Shown here: piece after piece, positions 47,290 through 56,368 of the stretch
How positions within the stretch are numbered: the first letter of the stretch is position 1
Layout: the number at the start of each line of letters is the position of its first letter
Source of the DNA: Fuerstiella sp.
GTDB lineage: Bacteria; Planctomycetota; Planctomycetia; Planctomycetales; Planctomycetaceae
Length of the DNA stretch: 64,000 bases
NCBI GenBank assembly: GCA_014238335.1
Contig: JABABI010000021.1
Coordinates: forward strand, 1 to 64,000
Reading direction: 5' to 3'
Notes under the pieces: generated by a model
Database searches by the model: none
Seen by the model: the letters and a program-made list of their open reading frames with translations, nothing else
What the model was told of the DNA's origin: nothing
Made by a program: the position numbers and the translations under genes

Positions 47290-47601
47290 TTGCTGAATTC
47301 GTCGTGAGAAATGGGGTCTTTCGAACGTAACGAAAAAGCATGCTACCGCACACATATACGAAAAACGAACCAGTGTGACGCTCATGTCGCCGGCGTCAGG
47401 CCGACTGGTGCCGGCGGCGGCGGCGAGCCCCGAGCAGGGCCTGTCATTCGCCATACATTTCCCCGATGCCTCTCCCTGGCGATCGATTGCGACGTTCACG
47501 GCGACAAAAAAAGGGGCGGGCCGGAGATATCACTCCCGCCCGTCCCTGAGGGTCTTTCATTTGAAGAAGTCCGTGGCGGACATCTTCGAATATGCCTGGC
47601 A
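47290..47601. other. Intergenic region with terminator
   Basis: A 312-bp gap between two minus-strand genes. Its only clear feature is the terminator at 47506-47541. A plus-strand open frame through it looks like a shadow with no protein features. Confidence 0.5.
47506..47541 (-). terminator. Rho-independent terminator
   Basis: On the minus strand GGGCGGG, a loop of about 14 bases, CCCGCCC (with one further G-C pair), then CCTTTTTTT. It lies about 60 bases beyond the stop of the repeat-rich secreted protein gene (47602) and separates it from the sulfatase gene downstream. Confidence 0.85.
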
Positions 47602-48330
47602 TTAGCTTCGTGTGAAGTTAATGCCTGCCGCGCTGTTGCCTGTCAGTTTGAAGCTGAAGGCATTGTTGCCGCTGGTCGTCATGCTGCCCGCCAGTCGCTG
47701 GCTGTCAGTGCCGCGAGTCAATGTCAGCGAGCCATTACCAACCGCATAGCTTCCCTGAAAAGTACTGGCATTGCCGGCTTTGTTTGTTGCAGACCAGCTG
47801 AACGATCCGTCGGCCTGCAGAACAAGTCGTACGTTTGCTCCGTTGCCCAGCGTCGCTGTCCAGTTACCAACGTGAGCTGGCGTCGGAACCTGTGCCGTCT
47901 GAGGTGGAGTAAATCCACCAAGGGCCTGCAGAGCTGACGTCTGGGTATTTGCAGGAGCCTGCGGCTGTTGCACAGGTGCCTGTTGCTGAGGAGCAATCTG
48001 CGGCTGAACCGGAGCCTGCTGTTGAGGAGCAATCTGCGGCTGAACCGGAGCCTGCTGTTGTTGAGGGGCGAGTTGTTGTTGGGCCAACGGTTGCGACTGG
48101 ACGAATTGCTGCTGAACCGGCCTGACAGCGTGTATCGGCTGTGGCTGAGCGTACGAGTACTGTGGTGACGCGTAGCCATAGTTGTGATGGTGACGGTGGT
48201 AATTGTGTGAGGAATATCCGCGAGAGTAGCCCCGCGATCCGTGACAACCAGCTTCTGCCGTGCTGATGCCGGCGATGGCCGAACTGAAAGTGATTGCAGC
48301 GACCAACAGAGTGTTTCGTGAGCGTGTCAT
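47602..48330 (-). CDS. Secreted Gln/Pro-repeat protein with C-terminal beta domain
   Basis: A 242-residue exported protein. I chose the ATG at 48330 (MTRSRNTLLVAAITFSSAIA), with cleavage near AEAG. A His/Tyr/Ser-rich segment (YSRGYSSHNYHRHHHNYGYA) could bind metal. A Gln/Pro region follows, with two exact copies of a 36-bp unit encoding a 12-residue repeat (QQQAPVQPQIAP). The C-terminal domain of about 90 residues (NWTATLGNGANVRLVLQADG, then ATFQGSYAVGNGSLTLTRG-like strands) is beta-rich, resembling small lipid-binding or anti-sigma-type beta barrels. Function unknown. Confidence 0.75.
   Translation of the reverse strand: MTRSRNTLLVAAITFSSAIAGISTAEAGCHGSRGYSRGYSSHNYHRHHHNYGYASPQYSYAQPQPIHAVRPVQQQFVQSQPLAQQQLAPQQQQAPVQPQIAPQQQAPVQPQIAPQQQAPVQQPQAPANTQTSALQALGGFTPPQTAQVPTPAHVGNWTATLGNGANVRLVLQADGSFSWSATNKAGNASTFQGSYAVGNGSLTLTRGTDSQRLAGSMTTSGNNAFSFKLTGNSAAGINFTRS
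47988..48059 (-). repeat. 36-bp tandem repeat, 2 exact copies
   Basis: Two identical consecutive 36-bp units inside the secreted protein gene, at 47988-48023 and 48024-48059. The unit is a multiple of three, so copy changes preserve the frame. Confidence 0.9.
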
Positions 48331-48832
48331 GATTCTGTGCCTTTCGAGTTTTCGAAGCATTTGTTGTATTGTTTCAGGTACAAATCCTTCAGCGGAAACT
48401 CGTGAACGATGTTACGACCTTTTTGGAAAACATGTCTCAGATCTCTCCACCGGCCATGATGACATCGAAATTGCCTGATTTTAAAGGACGATTGCGGCCA
48501 GTTCCCAAACGACCCGCGGACCGAATTTCGGGATGTCCACGCCCGCAACGCCCTGACCGCGGATAGATCACCACCACACCGAGGTCCAGACGGCTGATGT
48601 CGAAAATCGTCGGGACCGAGACACAGATTCCAAATCCATCCGGAACTTCATGTGATCTTGTGGTACCATCTGTGTCCTGCCTGACCGTCCCACCATCGTT
48701 TCAAAATCGTCTCCGGATTAGAGCCGTTTGCGAAAACACGTGACTCCTTCGGGCTCGTGGGAAGCACTCATCGCAGGCCGGGAAACGTTTTGTTCGGCCA
48801 TGAATCAGCGCAATACGCTGTAGACGTACCGC
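48331..48832. other. Divergent intergenic region
   Basis: About 500 bp between the secreted Gln/Pro protein (-) and the PSD1 protein (+). No supported gene. It contains copy 2 of the shared 40-bp element right before the PSD1 start. Confidence 0.45.
48785..48824 (+). promoter_or_regulatory. Shared 40-bp upstream element, copy 2
   Basis: Matches 43746-43785 at 32 of 40 positions without gaps (ACGTTT, CGGCCA, AATCAGC, AATACGCTGTAGA). It ends eight bases before the PSD1 ATG, almost the same spacing as copy 1 has to its gene. Confidence 0.7.
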
Positions 48833-51800
48833 ATGACACGCAACGTTTGCTCACCTCTGAAATATCTTGTCTGGGGGCTTATTCTTCTGGGACACGATGG
48901 CGTTGTGCACGGACAGATTGAAAAACGGTCCGACGACGTCGCATTCTTTGAATCACGCATTCGCCCTGCATTAGTGCGATACTGCTACGAGTGCCATTCC
49001 TCAGCTGCGGCAGAGGCCAAAGGTGGTTTGCTGCTGGACTATCGCGACGGCGCGCGAAATGGTGGCGAATCGGGGCCGGCCGTTGTGCCTGGTAATCCAC
49101 TGGAAAGCCTGCTCATGGAAGCCCTGCAGTATGGTTCCATCGAGATGCCGCCGTCCGGAAAACTTCCCGACCATGTGATTGCCGACTTCCAGAATTGGAT
49201 TCGCAGTGGTGCCGTGGACCCCCGCGTGAATGCTCCATCGGCCGCAGAATCGGCGGAAGAGTCCTGGCGGGCCCTGCTGGAGCAACGCAGCCGATGGTGG
49301 AGCCTTCAGCCGCCGCGGAACGTGAACCCGCCCGCCGCCAACGACGCTGCCGGGCAGACAGCGCCTGTTGATCGCTTTGTGTGGTCGGCTCTTGAGCAGG
49401 CAGGCCTGATTCCTGCGGAACCGGCGGATGCCAATGTCCTGTTGCGCCGCCTCTCGTTTGTGTTGACCGGTCTGCCGCCGACGCCCGAACAGGTGCATGA
49501 GTTCCCTCGCGCGTATGCAAAGGATGCGGACCGGGCCATCGCGGGACTCGTCGACGCACTGCTCGAATCACCGCACTATGGTGAACGCTTCGCCCGGCAC
49601 TGGATGGACGTGGTTCGTTACACAGATACCTACGGTTATGAATGGGACATACCGGCGAAGGGATCCTGGGAGTATCGCGACTATCTGATTCGAGCATTCA
49701 ATAACGACGTCGGCTTCGACCAGCTGATCCGCGAGCAGATCGCCGGCGACCTGCTGACCAGTCCACGGACTGACGCCGTCGAAGGTATTAATGAAAGCAT
49801 GATCGGCCCGATGTTTTATCACATGGGAGAACATCGCCACGGCAGCAGTCTGGCGTTTAACGGCATTCACCAGGAGATGGTCAACAACAAGATTGACGCT
49901 TTCTCAAAGGCTTTCCTGGGCATGACCGTGGCCTGTGCACGGTGCCACGATCACAAACTGGATGCCATCTCACAGGCCGACTACTACGCATTGGCGGGCG
50001 TGTTTATGACTCCGCGCTGGACGGCGCGGTCAATCGACGTGCCAGGAAAGCACGACGCAGAGATTGCCGAGCTGAAGCAGATACGTGAGCAGATTCGAGA
50101 ACGCGTGGCTGAATTGTGGACGTCCAGCACGGGTTCTCTGACGTCAGCAGCATCGTTGCAGGCATGGGTACATGACAATCGCTCTTCGCTGGATGCAGCA
50201 ACGCTGGAGAACGTCGCATGGCCCTTCAGGCAGCTGCACGACGCTGCGGATACGGCCAAAGCCTGGCAGGAGCTCGCGAGTCTGTGGCGCACCGCACGCG
50301 AGACTCGCCGGAAAGCAAATGCAACCGCCTTTACAGTGCTGACAAATTTTTCGGAACCAGGTTTCCCTGACGGCTGGGTTGTGGAAGGCGCCGGGCTGCG
50401 GCATGGCCATGTGACAGACGGTACACCACTGGTCAGCCTTGAGGGTGAGACGTTGATTTCGAGTTTTCTCACGCGTGGTTATCACACTCATGCGTTCTCG
50501 TCCAAACTTCCCGGTGCACTGCGTCTTCCATCCCCCAAATCGTTTTCGCGCTCAATCGTAAGTCTGCGTCTCGTGGGTGGAGAATGGGCTGGGCGGCGTG
50601 CTGTTCCTCAAAATGCATTTCTCAACGAAGGGCCCGTCTTTTTTGATCCGTCCGCTCCACCCGCATGGACGGCGATTGGTGCAACGGCATTGACGAACGG
50701 TGTCACTCGAGTACTGACGGAGATTACGACTGCGGCACTCAATTCAAATTTCCCGCCCCGCACCGGTGTTGCCAAAGCCGGCAGCATTACGCTTCCGGAC
50801 AAAGATGAGGGCCAGAATAAACGCAGTTGGTTCAGTGTGACGGGCATTGTTGGTCACGATGCGGCTGGTGCCCCGATGGACACGCTGGATGCATTCGCGA
50901 CGTTGTATGAAAATAATGCGGCGGAAATCACACCGCCGATCAACGCAGACGAAGCGTGGCAGAGACTGTGCAACTGGCTGACGGGCACGGTCAGTCGCTG
51001 GGGGGACGGCGCAACGCAGCCCGGAGACGTGAAAGTACTGAACTGGCTGCTGGCAGAAGGGCTGTTGACCAACGACGCAAAGAACGCCCCGCAGATCGCC
51101 GCATTGGTCTGCCGTTATCGCGACATCGAAACGAGCATCGCATTCGCCCGCAGCGCCAACAGCATGGATGAACGAGCGATTGAACCAGTAAACTATCGAA
51201 TCAATGTCCGCGGTAATGTCGACGACGAGGGGCTGGCAGTCCGCCGCAACTTCCTTGAAGTATTTGCCGGAAAACACGAGGTCGGTGCTGCATCCGACAG
51301 TGGACGTATGGAACTGGCCCGGTATCTCAGCAACAACGCCAACCCTCAGACAGCCCGCGTGTTCGTTAATCGCGTCTGGCAATGGGTTTTCGGTACAGGC
51401 ATCGTCGCCACGCCCAACGACTTCGGGAAACTGGGGGATCGGCCATCGCATTCCGAACTACTGGACTGGCTCGCGATACGGTTTATGGAAGAAGGCTGGT
51501 CCACGAAGAAGCTGGTCAGGCACCTTGTACTCAGTCAGACCTTCCGACAGTCGGGCAGTGTGAGCACGGCGGGTTCTGAGCGGGACCCCGAAAACCGACT
51601 GCTTCACTATTATCCGACCCGCCGTCTCGAAGCAGAAGCAATTCGGGACAGCCTGCTGGCAGTATCAGGCAGACTGAATCGACGTCTGTACGGTCCGCCC
51701 ATTAATCCGCCCAGATCGTCCGAGGATACCGCAAAACGCCTGTTCTCCGGGCCCCTGGACTCGAACGGTCGACGTTCACTTTACATTGAGATGTCGATCA

Positions 51801-52162
51801 TGGAACCGCCCAAATTTCTGGTTGGTTTTAATCTGCCCGATCTGAAGTTGCCCACCGGCCATCGTGACGTGACCAATGTCCCGGCACAGGCGCTGATCAT
51901 GTTGAACGATCCGCTGGTCGTTCAGTCGGCAGACCAATGGGCGGCGCGGTTGCTGGAAGACAGCGGTGCGTCGCTCGAACAGCGAGTGCGCAGAATGTTT
52001 CTGCATGCACTGGCACGTCCTCCGAGTGACCACGAGGTTGAACGCTGGACCATGGCCGTATCAGACTTCGCAAAATCGAATGAATTGCTCACCGACAAAG
52101 CTGCATGGGCGGAGCTGGCCCATGCACTATTCAACACGAAAGAATTTATCTACTACCGATAA
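48833..52162 (+). CDS. PSD1 protein: planctomycete cytochrome C, DUF1549 and DUF1553
   Basis: An 1109-residue exported protein. A signal segment (about 10-28) precedes a planctomycete cytochrome c-like domain with C51YECH55. DUF1549 follows (VDRFVWSALEQAGLIPAEPA, HWMDVVRYTDTYGYEWD), with a second heme-like motif CARCHDH (C368-H372). A middle region of about 400 residues of beta-rich sequence is next, then DUF1553 (ARYLSNNANPQTARVFVNRV, PSHSELLDWLA, RRLEAEAIRDSLLAVSGRLN). The family is abundant in planctomycetes and its function is not settled; the two CxxCH motifs suggest covalent heme and a redox role in the periplasm. A DUF1501 gene follows after 121 bases, the usual pairing. Confidence 0.93.
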   Translation: MTRNVCSPLKYLVWGLILLGHDGVVHGQIEKRSDDVAFFESRIRPALVRYCYECHSSAAAEAKGGLLLDYRDGARNGGESGPAVVPGNPLESLLMEALQYGSIEMPPSGKLPDHVIADFQNWIRSGAVDPRVNAPSAAESAEESWRALLEQRSRWWSLQPPRNVNPPAANDAAGQTAPVDRFVWSALEQAGLIPAEPADANVLLRRLSFVLTGLPPTPEQVHEFPRAYAKDADRAIAGLVDALLESPHYGERFARHWMDVVRYTDTYGYEWDIPAKGSWEYRDYLIRAFNNDVGFDQLIREQIAGDLLTSPRTDAVEGINESMIGPMFYHMGEHRHGSSLAFNGIHQEMVNNKIDAFSKAFLGMTVACARCHDHKLDAISQADYYALAGVFMTPRWTARSIDVPGKHDAEIAELKQIREQIRERVAELWTSSTGSLTSAASLQAWVHDNRSSLDAATLENVAWPFRQLHDAADTAKAWQELASLWRTARETRRKANATAFTVLTNFSEPGFPDGWVVEGAGLRHGHVTDGTPLVSLEGETLISSFLTRGYHTHAFSSKLPGALRLPSPKSFSRSIVSLRLVGGEWAGRRAVPQNAFLNEGPVFFDPSAPPAWTAIGATALTNGVTRVLTEITTAALNSNFPPRTGVAKAGSITLPDKDEGQNKRSWFSVTGIVGHDAAGAPMDTLDAFATLYENNAAEITPPINADEAWQRLCNWLTGTVSRWGDGATQPGDVKVLNWLLAEGLLTNDAKNAPQIAALVCRYRDIETSIAFARSANSMDERAIEPVNYRINVRGNVDDEGLAVRRNFLEVFAGKHEVGAASDSGRMELARYLSNNANPQTARVFVNRVWQWVFGTGIVATPNDFGKLGDRPSHSELLDWLAIRFMEEGWSTKKLVRHLVLSQTFRQSGSVSTAGSERDPENRLLHYYPTRRLEAEAIRDSLLAVSGRLNRRLYGPPINPPRSSEDTAKRLFSGPLDSNGRRSLYIEMSIMEPPKFLVGFNLPDLKLPTGHRDVTNVPAQALIMLNDPLVVQSADQWAARLLEDSGASLEQRVRRMFLHALARPPSDHEVERWTMAVSDFAKSNELLTDKAAWAELAHALFNTKEFIYYR

Positions 52163-52283
52163 CCTGTAAAACGGACCCAATCCGCTGCGACGTTCTGCTC
52201 GCGTGCCCGCCCGAAAAAGTTTTCGCCCGCTGTCTGAATGACCACGAAACGGAATATCGATTTCCGAAAGACTCCCCCCCTTC

Positions 52284-53732
52284 ATGAATACATCATCAAC
52301 TCAGTGCGGATGCCCGGGACAGATTGCCGGTGACTTTTCGCGGCGAAGTTTCCTGAAGAATTCGTCTGCCGGTTTTGGCTGGTTGGCGCTCAGTGGGCTG
52401 CTTGCCGATCGAGTGGTTGCTGACGGACAGAAAACAGTCCAGGCCCATTCTTTTGCCCGCGCAAAGAACGTTGTTCTCTGCTTTATGGACGGTGGGCCCA
52501 GTCATGTGGACACCTTTGATCCCAAGCCGGAATTGACGAAACGCGAAGGACAGGCGATTGGCGCTGCTGCCGTGTCAAAACGTTCACAGTCTTCGGCGGA
52601 CCGTGTCTGGCTGCGTTGTCCGTGGAAATTCAACCAACGCGGCCAGAGTGGTTTGTGGGTGAGTGACCTGTTTCCGCATATCGCCGGAGTCGCCGATGAC
52701 ATCTGTGTCGTGCGGTCGATGCTGGGCGAATTACCTCTGCACGGGCAGCAGGCGCTTCTGATGCATACGGGGCGAATTACCGGTCAGGCTCCCAGCTTCG
52801 GAGCCTGGGTCTCGTATGGCCTGGGCAGTGAAAATCAAAACCTGCCGGCATATGTGTTGCTCAACAACGATTGGGTGCCCAATGGCGGCCTGGAAAACTT
52901 TGGAAGCTCATTTCTGCCGGCATCACACCAGGCCACGACGCTGCGTCCAGCGGGAGCTCCGGTCGACAACATCATTCCATCTGACCCGCGCGATCTGCAG
53001 CAACGCAAACTCGCGTTGCTGGCTGAACAGGATCGAGAATTCGCACATCAGTCGGCCGACACGCGTGCCATCGAGGGGGCGATTGCAGGTTACGAAACTG
53101 CGTTCCGCATGCAGAGTACCGTTCCTGAGCTTTCCGACATCAGCAAGGAGCCGGCCCACATTCGCAAACTCTACGGCGTTGACGCCAGCGACGAACATCA
53201 GCGTCTGTACGCAACCCAGGCTCTGCGGGCCAGACGTCTGGTTGAATCCGGAGTTCGGTTCGTCGAGATCACCTGCCCCAGCTTCGATGGAAACAACTCA
53301 CCGTGGGACCAGCATGGCCTGCTGAAACAGAATCACGAAAAGAACGCTCGTGTCACGGAGCAGTCAGTGGCAGCGTTGATCATCGATCTGAAACAGCGAG
53401 GGCTGCTGGACGAGACAATCGTCGTGTGGGCCGGCGAGATGGGGCGCACACCCCACACGCCTCGAGTCACCCCTGACTGCGGCCGGGATCATCACGTCAA
53501 TGGCTATTCGATTTTCATGGCCGGCGGCGGCTTCAAAGGGGGAATCACGTTTGGCGAAACCGACGATTTCGGTAACTCCGTCATCGAGAATCAGATCGAC
53601 ATTCACGACATCCATGCCACGATTCTGCATCAATTAGGTATCGACCACGAACGACTGGTCTTCCGTCACGGTGGCCGAGACCAACGACTGACCGATGTGC
53701 ATGGTCGTGTGGTGCACGAGATTCTGGCCTGA
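52284..53732 (+). CDS. DUF1501 family protein, Tat-exported
   Basis: A 482-residue protein with a Tat signal (SRRSFLKNSSAGFGWLALSG, R20-R21). The DUF1501 family adopts an alkaline phosphatase/sulfatase-like fold but lacks the sulfatase CxPxR motif. Visible features are VVLCFMDGGPSHVDTFDPKP near the start, WDQHGLLKQNHEKNARVTEQ, and VVWAGEMGRTPHTPRVTPDC with GRDHHVNGYSIFMAGGGFKG. The Asp/His residues in these segments probably bind metal. It pairs with the upstream PSD1 gene, which is the common planctomycete arrangement. Substrate unknown. Confidence 0.93.
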   Translation: MNTSSTQCGCPGQIAGDFSRRSFLKNSSAGFGWLALSGLLADRVVADGQKTVQAHSFARAKNVVLCFMDGGPSHVDTFDPKPELTKREGQAIGAAAVSKRSQSSADRVWLRCPWKFNQRGQSGLWVSDLFPHIAGVADDICVVRSMLGELPLHGQQALLMHTGRITGQAPSFGAWVSYGLGSENQNLPAYVLLNNDWVPNGGLENFGSSFLPASHQATTLRPAGAPVDNIIPSDPRDLQQRKLALLAEQDREFAHQSADTRAIEGAIAGYETAFRMQSTVPELSDISKEPAHIRKLYGVDASDEHQRLYATQALRARRLVESGVRFVEITCPSFDGNNSPWDQHGLLKQNHEKNARVTEQSVAALIIDLKQRGLLDETIVVWAGEMGRTPHTPRVTPDCGRDHHVNGYSIFMAGGGFKGGITFGETDDFGNSVIENQIDIHDIHATILHQLGIDHERLVFRHGGRDQRLTDVHGRVVHEILA

Positions 53733-54072
53733 TTCGGGACGGCACGGTACACCGGTCGTTTCGCACCGTCCTTGCAGAACTGTTTGGATTGCTGCTCAGC
53801 AGCACCCGCAACGTTCCGCGCGTTCGCTGCAACAGAGGACAGGAAGTTATTTCTTCCGTCGGTTTCGACCTGGTTGCCGAATGCCTGCGTCCCGGGCCGT
53901 TCGATGTTTTTGAGACGGACGGTCATTTGTGGAACCACCTTCTCTGAACAATTGACGGGGAAATCGGAATTTTCTGTAAGCAATGTGGCAATCATGTCGA
54001 CACCAGCACGTAGCAACCGTGCGTTCTGCCGGCAGGAGCAGGAAACATTGTTCATCAGGGTGAGCAACAATC
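53733..54072. other. Intergenic region, no supported gene
   Basis: A 340-bp gap. Open frames on both strands (for example 53772-54296 + and 53666-54070 -) overlap real genes and lack recognisable features. Confidence 0.4.
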
Positions 54073-54318
54073 ATGAAACACGCATTTCAATGGCCGGTTG
54101 TTCGGCGCGCTCTCATTCTGGCTGTCATCGTCGGCAGCCTGCTGATTGGCATAAACCACGGTTCGTGCGTTGCCAGCGGACACTTCAATTCCTCGTGCCT
54201 GATACAATCGATACTGACATTTTTTGTGCCATACCTGGTGTCGACGGTTTCAAGCGTTCTGGCAATGTCAGACAACACGAAGTCACGGCACGATGAATCT
54301 CAGGAGGACGTCTCGTAA
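54073..54318 (+). CDS. nrtS: NrtS-like nitrate/nitrite transporter
   Basis: An 81-residue membrane protein of two hydrophobic helices (about 12-27 and 44-64). The sequence VRRALILAVIVGSLLIGINH and LTFFVPYLVSTVSSVLAM matches the NrtS pattern (A-L-K, V-G-T-I-L, L-I-N-x-G, then L-T-x-x-V-P-Y-x-V-S). NrtS was described as a small nitrate/nitrite uptake protein in cyanobacteria and other bacteria. No nitrate reductase or NrtA-D gene is near, so the physiological partner is unseen here. The assignment rests on a short sequence. Confidence 0.75.
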   Translation: MKHAFQWPVVRRALILAVIVGSLLIGINHGSCVASGHFNSSCLIQSILTFFVPYLVSTVSSVLAMSDNTKSRHDESQEDVS

Positions 54319-54376
54319 CCGCTTCGGCAACCTGTTATGACTTCATTGATCAGGTGTAACGTAGATTGATCAGCCT

Positions 54377-54706
54377 GTGAAACTTCTTGACGGACGCGGT
54401 GGAGTTTTGAAAAACACAAAGGAATCGACAGACCGCTGGTTCGTCTACATCCTCCGATGTTCAGATGGCTCACTCTACACGGGTATCACCAAGGACGTGG
54501 AAGGACGACTGAAACGGCATAATGCCGGGACTGCTTCGCGTTACACGCGAAGCCGCCTGCCTGTCACCGTGGAATATCACGAACAGCAGCCAAATCACAG
54601 CATGGCACTGAAACGAGAGTTGGCGATTAAGGCTCTGCCACGACAGTTGAAAGAAGGGCTTCTGAACTCGAGTCAGAATGGTTGTAATACCAGTTTCACA
54701 GACTGA
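54377..54706 (+). CDS. GIY-YIG (URI-type) endonuclease-like protein
   Basis: A 109-residue protein with the GIY-YIG fold of the URI/YhbQ subgroup: FVYILRCSDGSLYTGIT (22-38) with V-Y-I and Y-T-G in place of GIY and YIG, R44 and H48 in RLKRHNAG, and a later Glu/Lys region (ALKRELAIKALPRQ). Catalytic candidates are Y24, Y34, R44 and E75. The GTG at 54377 is possible; a TTG at 54407 with GGTGGAG upstream would give a 99-residue protein and is nearly as likely. Family members are proposed to act in DNA repair or decay. A perfect palindrome begins at the stop codon. Confidence 0.8.
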   Translation: MKLLDGRGGVLKNTKESTDRWFVYILRCSDGSLYTGITKDVEGRLKRHNAGTASRYTRSRLPVTVEYHEQQPNHSMALKRELAIKALPRQLKEGLLNSSQNGCNTSFTD

Positions 54707-54719
54707 CAGCTGTCAGTCC
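54702..54719. other. Perfect 18-bp palindrome at the GIY-YIG stop codon
   Basis: GACTGACAG followed directly by its reverse complement CTGTCAGTC. It includes the TGA stop codon of the GIY-YIG gene. No T run follows (CGCGCG), so it is a weak terminator candidate. Confidence 0.5.
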
Positions 54720-55065
54720 GCGCGTTTCTCCTTCGGTACGATTCTCACGGCACATATTGAGCCGGTGTTTGTCTTACACCGCCAGACTCAACGTCAGAAA
54801 TGCGATTCAGATCGTCGGAAATCCACGGAAACTCGACATTATTGGGCAGAGAATTGACCTTGGTCATCGGTCGTCGTATGCTATCAGCTCTGTTGGTACC
54901 GTCTTTCGCGTGGTTCTCATTGACTTCATCAGCAGCCTTCCTGACTATCCCACCCCGAACTGCTGTCGGACGCGTTCTGCGGCAGTCTACTTTCTTGTCC
55001 ATTCTGCTGTCCGGTCTCACGACGACACGTGTCAGATTTGACAAGATCCACTTTGTTACGTTGTG
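54707..55065. other. Intergenic region, no supported gene
   Basis: A 359-bp gap before the peroxiredoxin gene. Opposite-strand open frames of about 100 codons exist but have no domain, signal or ribosome binding site I trust. Confidence 0.4.
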
Positions 55066-55647
55066 ATGCATTTACCTTCCGTCGTTATCCTCCTGTTGGC
55101 ACCAGCAATTTGTCTGGCAGGGGATCCTTACGTTTCGCTGAACGAAGGCGCTCTCGCGCCCCAGTTTGAAGCGAATGACGACCGTGGAAAGCTGTGGCGA
55201 TCCACAGACCACGTCGGCAAAACGATGTTGGTTGTATACTTCTACCCGGCAGACATGACAGTTGGTTGCACCGCCCAGGCCTGCGGGTTCCGCGATCAAA
55301 TTGAGGAATTAAAACAGGCTGGTGTCACGGTTGTTGGTGTCAGCGGTGACTCGTCTGGCAATCATAAGCTCTTCAAGAAAGCTCACGCACTAAACTTTCC
55401 GTTGCTTGCCGACGAAGATGGCAAGGTGGCTCAGGCTTTTGGTGTCCCCGTGCGCGGTGGTGGCAGGATCACCCGAGTCATTCAGGGAAAGCAGGAAAAG
55501 CTGGTGCGAGGTGTAACTGCTCAACGCTGGACGTTCGTGATCGATCGGACAGGTCGCATCGTGCATCGCAGAACAAACGTCAAAGCCCCCGCGGATGGAA
55601 AGTCCGTGCTGAAATTTGTTAGACAACTTACCGCCTCCACACAATAA
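55066..55647 (+). CDS. Exported Bcp-type peroxiredoxin
   Basis: A 193-residue peroxiredoxin with a signal peptide (MHLPSVVILLLAPAICLAGD), so it acts outside the cytoplasm. The thioredoxin-like fold has the Bcp active site VVYFYPADMTVGCTAQACGFRD with peroxidatic C68 and resolving C73 (spacing of five, as in Bcp/PrxQ). Other family segments are VTVVGVSGDSSGNHKLFKK and FPLLADEDGKVAQAFGV. It reduces hydroperoxides. The next gene on the same strand encodes an exported CxxC protein that could be its redox partner; this is inference. Confidence 0.9.
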   Translation: MHLPSVVILLLAPAICLAGDPYVSLNEGALAPQFEANDDRGKLWRSTDHVGKTMLVVYFYPADMTVGCTAQACGFRDQIEELKQAGVTVVGVSGDSSGNHKLFKKAHALNFPLLADEDGKVAQAFGVPVRGGGRITRVIQGKQEKLVRGVTAQRWTFVIDRTGRIVHRRTNVKAPADGKSVLKFVRQLTASTQ

Positions 55648-55673
55648 TTCTGGATGGTACGGCTTGGCTGTAT

Positions 55674-55700
55674 GCGACTATTGCGACTATTGCGACTATT
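55674..55700. repeat. 9-bp tandem repeat (about 3 copies)
   Basis: TGCGACTAT repeated three times in the 111-bp gap between the peroxiredoxin gene and the CxxC protein gene. Confidence 0.85.
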
Positions 55701-55758
55701 GGATGGCCGGTTCAAAAAACTATTCAAATCGCATTTCAACAAAAAGGAGTTTCGGTCA

Positions 55759-56313
55759 ATGCGTATGATTCTGGCTTTTGGCATCTTAACCGGTGCATTG
55801 TTTGTCTGCGGGGTCACCAATGCTGCGGACGTTGAATCCGGACTGCAGGTCGGCGACTATCCCGGCGCCTTTTACGTGGCCGACGTGACGGGACCTTCGG
55901 CGGGAGAAAAACTGTGCTACCGCTGCCGCTATGGGGCTCAGCCCGTCGTTAGCATTTTCGCCCGAAAGATGGACGATAATGTCACGAAGTTGATTAAGGA
56001 ACTGGATGGAGTCGTGGGAAAGAATCGTGACAGCAGAATGGCAGCGTTTGTCGTTCTGTTAACCGACGATCAGAAGGCGGCTCAAGCGACACTGAAAAAC
56101 GCGGCGGACACTCACGGCATCAAGCATACTCCCCTGACCGTCTTCGAAAACTCAGACGGGCCAGGCAAATACCGCATTGCCAGGGATGCAGACGTTACGG
56201 TACTGATGTGGGTTGAATCTGATGTGAAGGTGAATCATGCCTTCGGTTCTGGCAGCCTGAACGGTGAGGCCATTGCAAAGATCGTCAGAGACACCAGCAA
56301 GATCCTGAACTAG
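55759..56313 (+). CDS. Exported thioredoxin-like CxxC protein
   Basis: A 184-residue exported protein. I chose the ATG at 55759, with AAGGAG at 55744-55749. Signal peptide (MRMILAFGILTGALFVCGVT, cleavage near NAAD). After a segment like GDYPGAFYVADVTGP it has LCYRCRYGAQPVVSIFARK, a C53-x2-C56 motif in a thioredoxin-like beta-alpha context, and later VVLLTDDQKAAQATLKNAAD and HTPLTVFENSDGPGKYRIAR. It looks like a redox-active or structural thioredoxin-fold protein; a cis-Pro is plausible at HTPLT. It follows the peroxiredoxin gene and ends at its own terminator. Confidence 0.75.
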   Translation: MRMILAFGILTGALFVCGVTNAADVESGLQVGDYPGAFYVADVTGPSAGEKLCYRCRYGAQPVVSIFARKMDDNVTKLIKELDGVVGKNRDSRMAAFVVLLTDDQKAAQATLKNAADTHGIKHTPLTVFENSDGPGKYRIARDADVTVLMWVESDVKVNHAFGSGSLNGEAIAKIVRDTSKILN

Positions 56314-56368
56314 CTGCATTGTCAGCACTAAGTTTGGGGGTTGGCCCCAGCGGAAGAACAACAGAAAG

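Noticed and set aside
45721..53732. PSD1/DUF1501 and sulfatase genes as a horizontally acquired island
   Set aside because: No integrase, tRNA, repeat boundary or visible composition shift; such genes are native to planctomycetes.
53666..54070. A 134-codon minus-strand open frame overlapping the DUF1501 gene end
   Set aside because: It overlaps a certain gene and shows no motif.
54745..55071. Overlapping 90-108 codon open frames on both strands
   Set aside because: Both strands are open with no domain or ribosome binding site; neither can be chosen.
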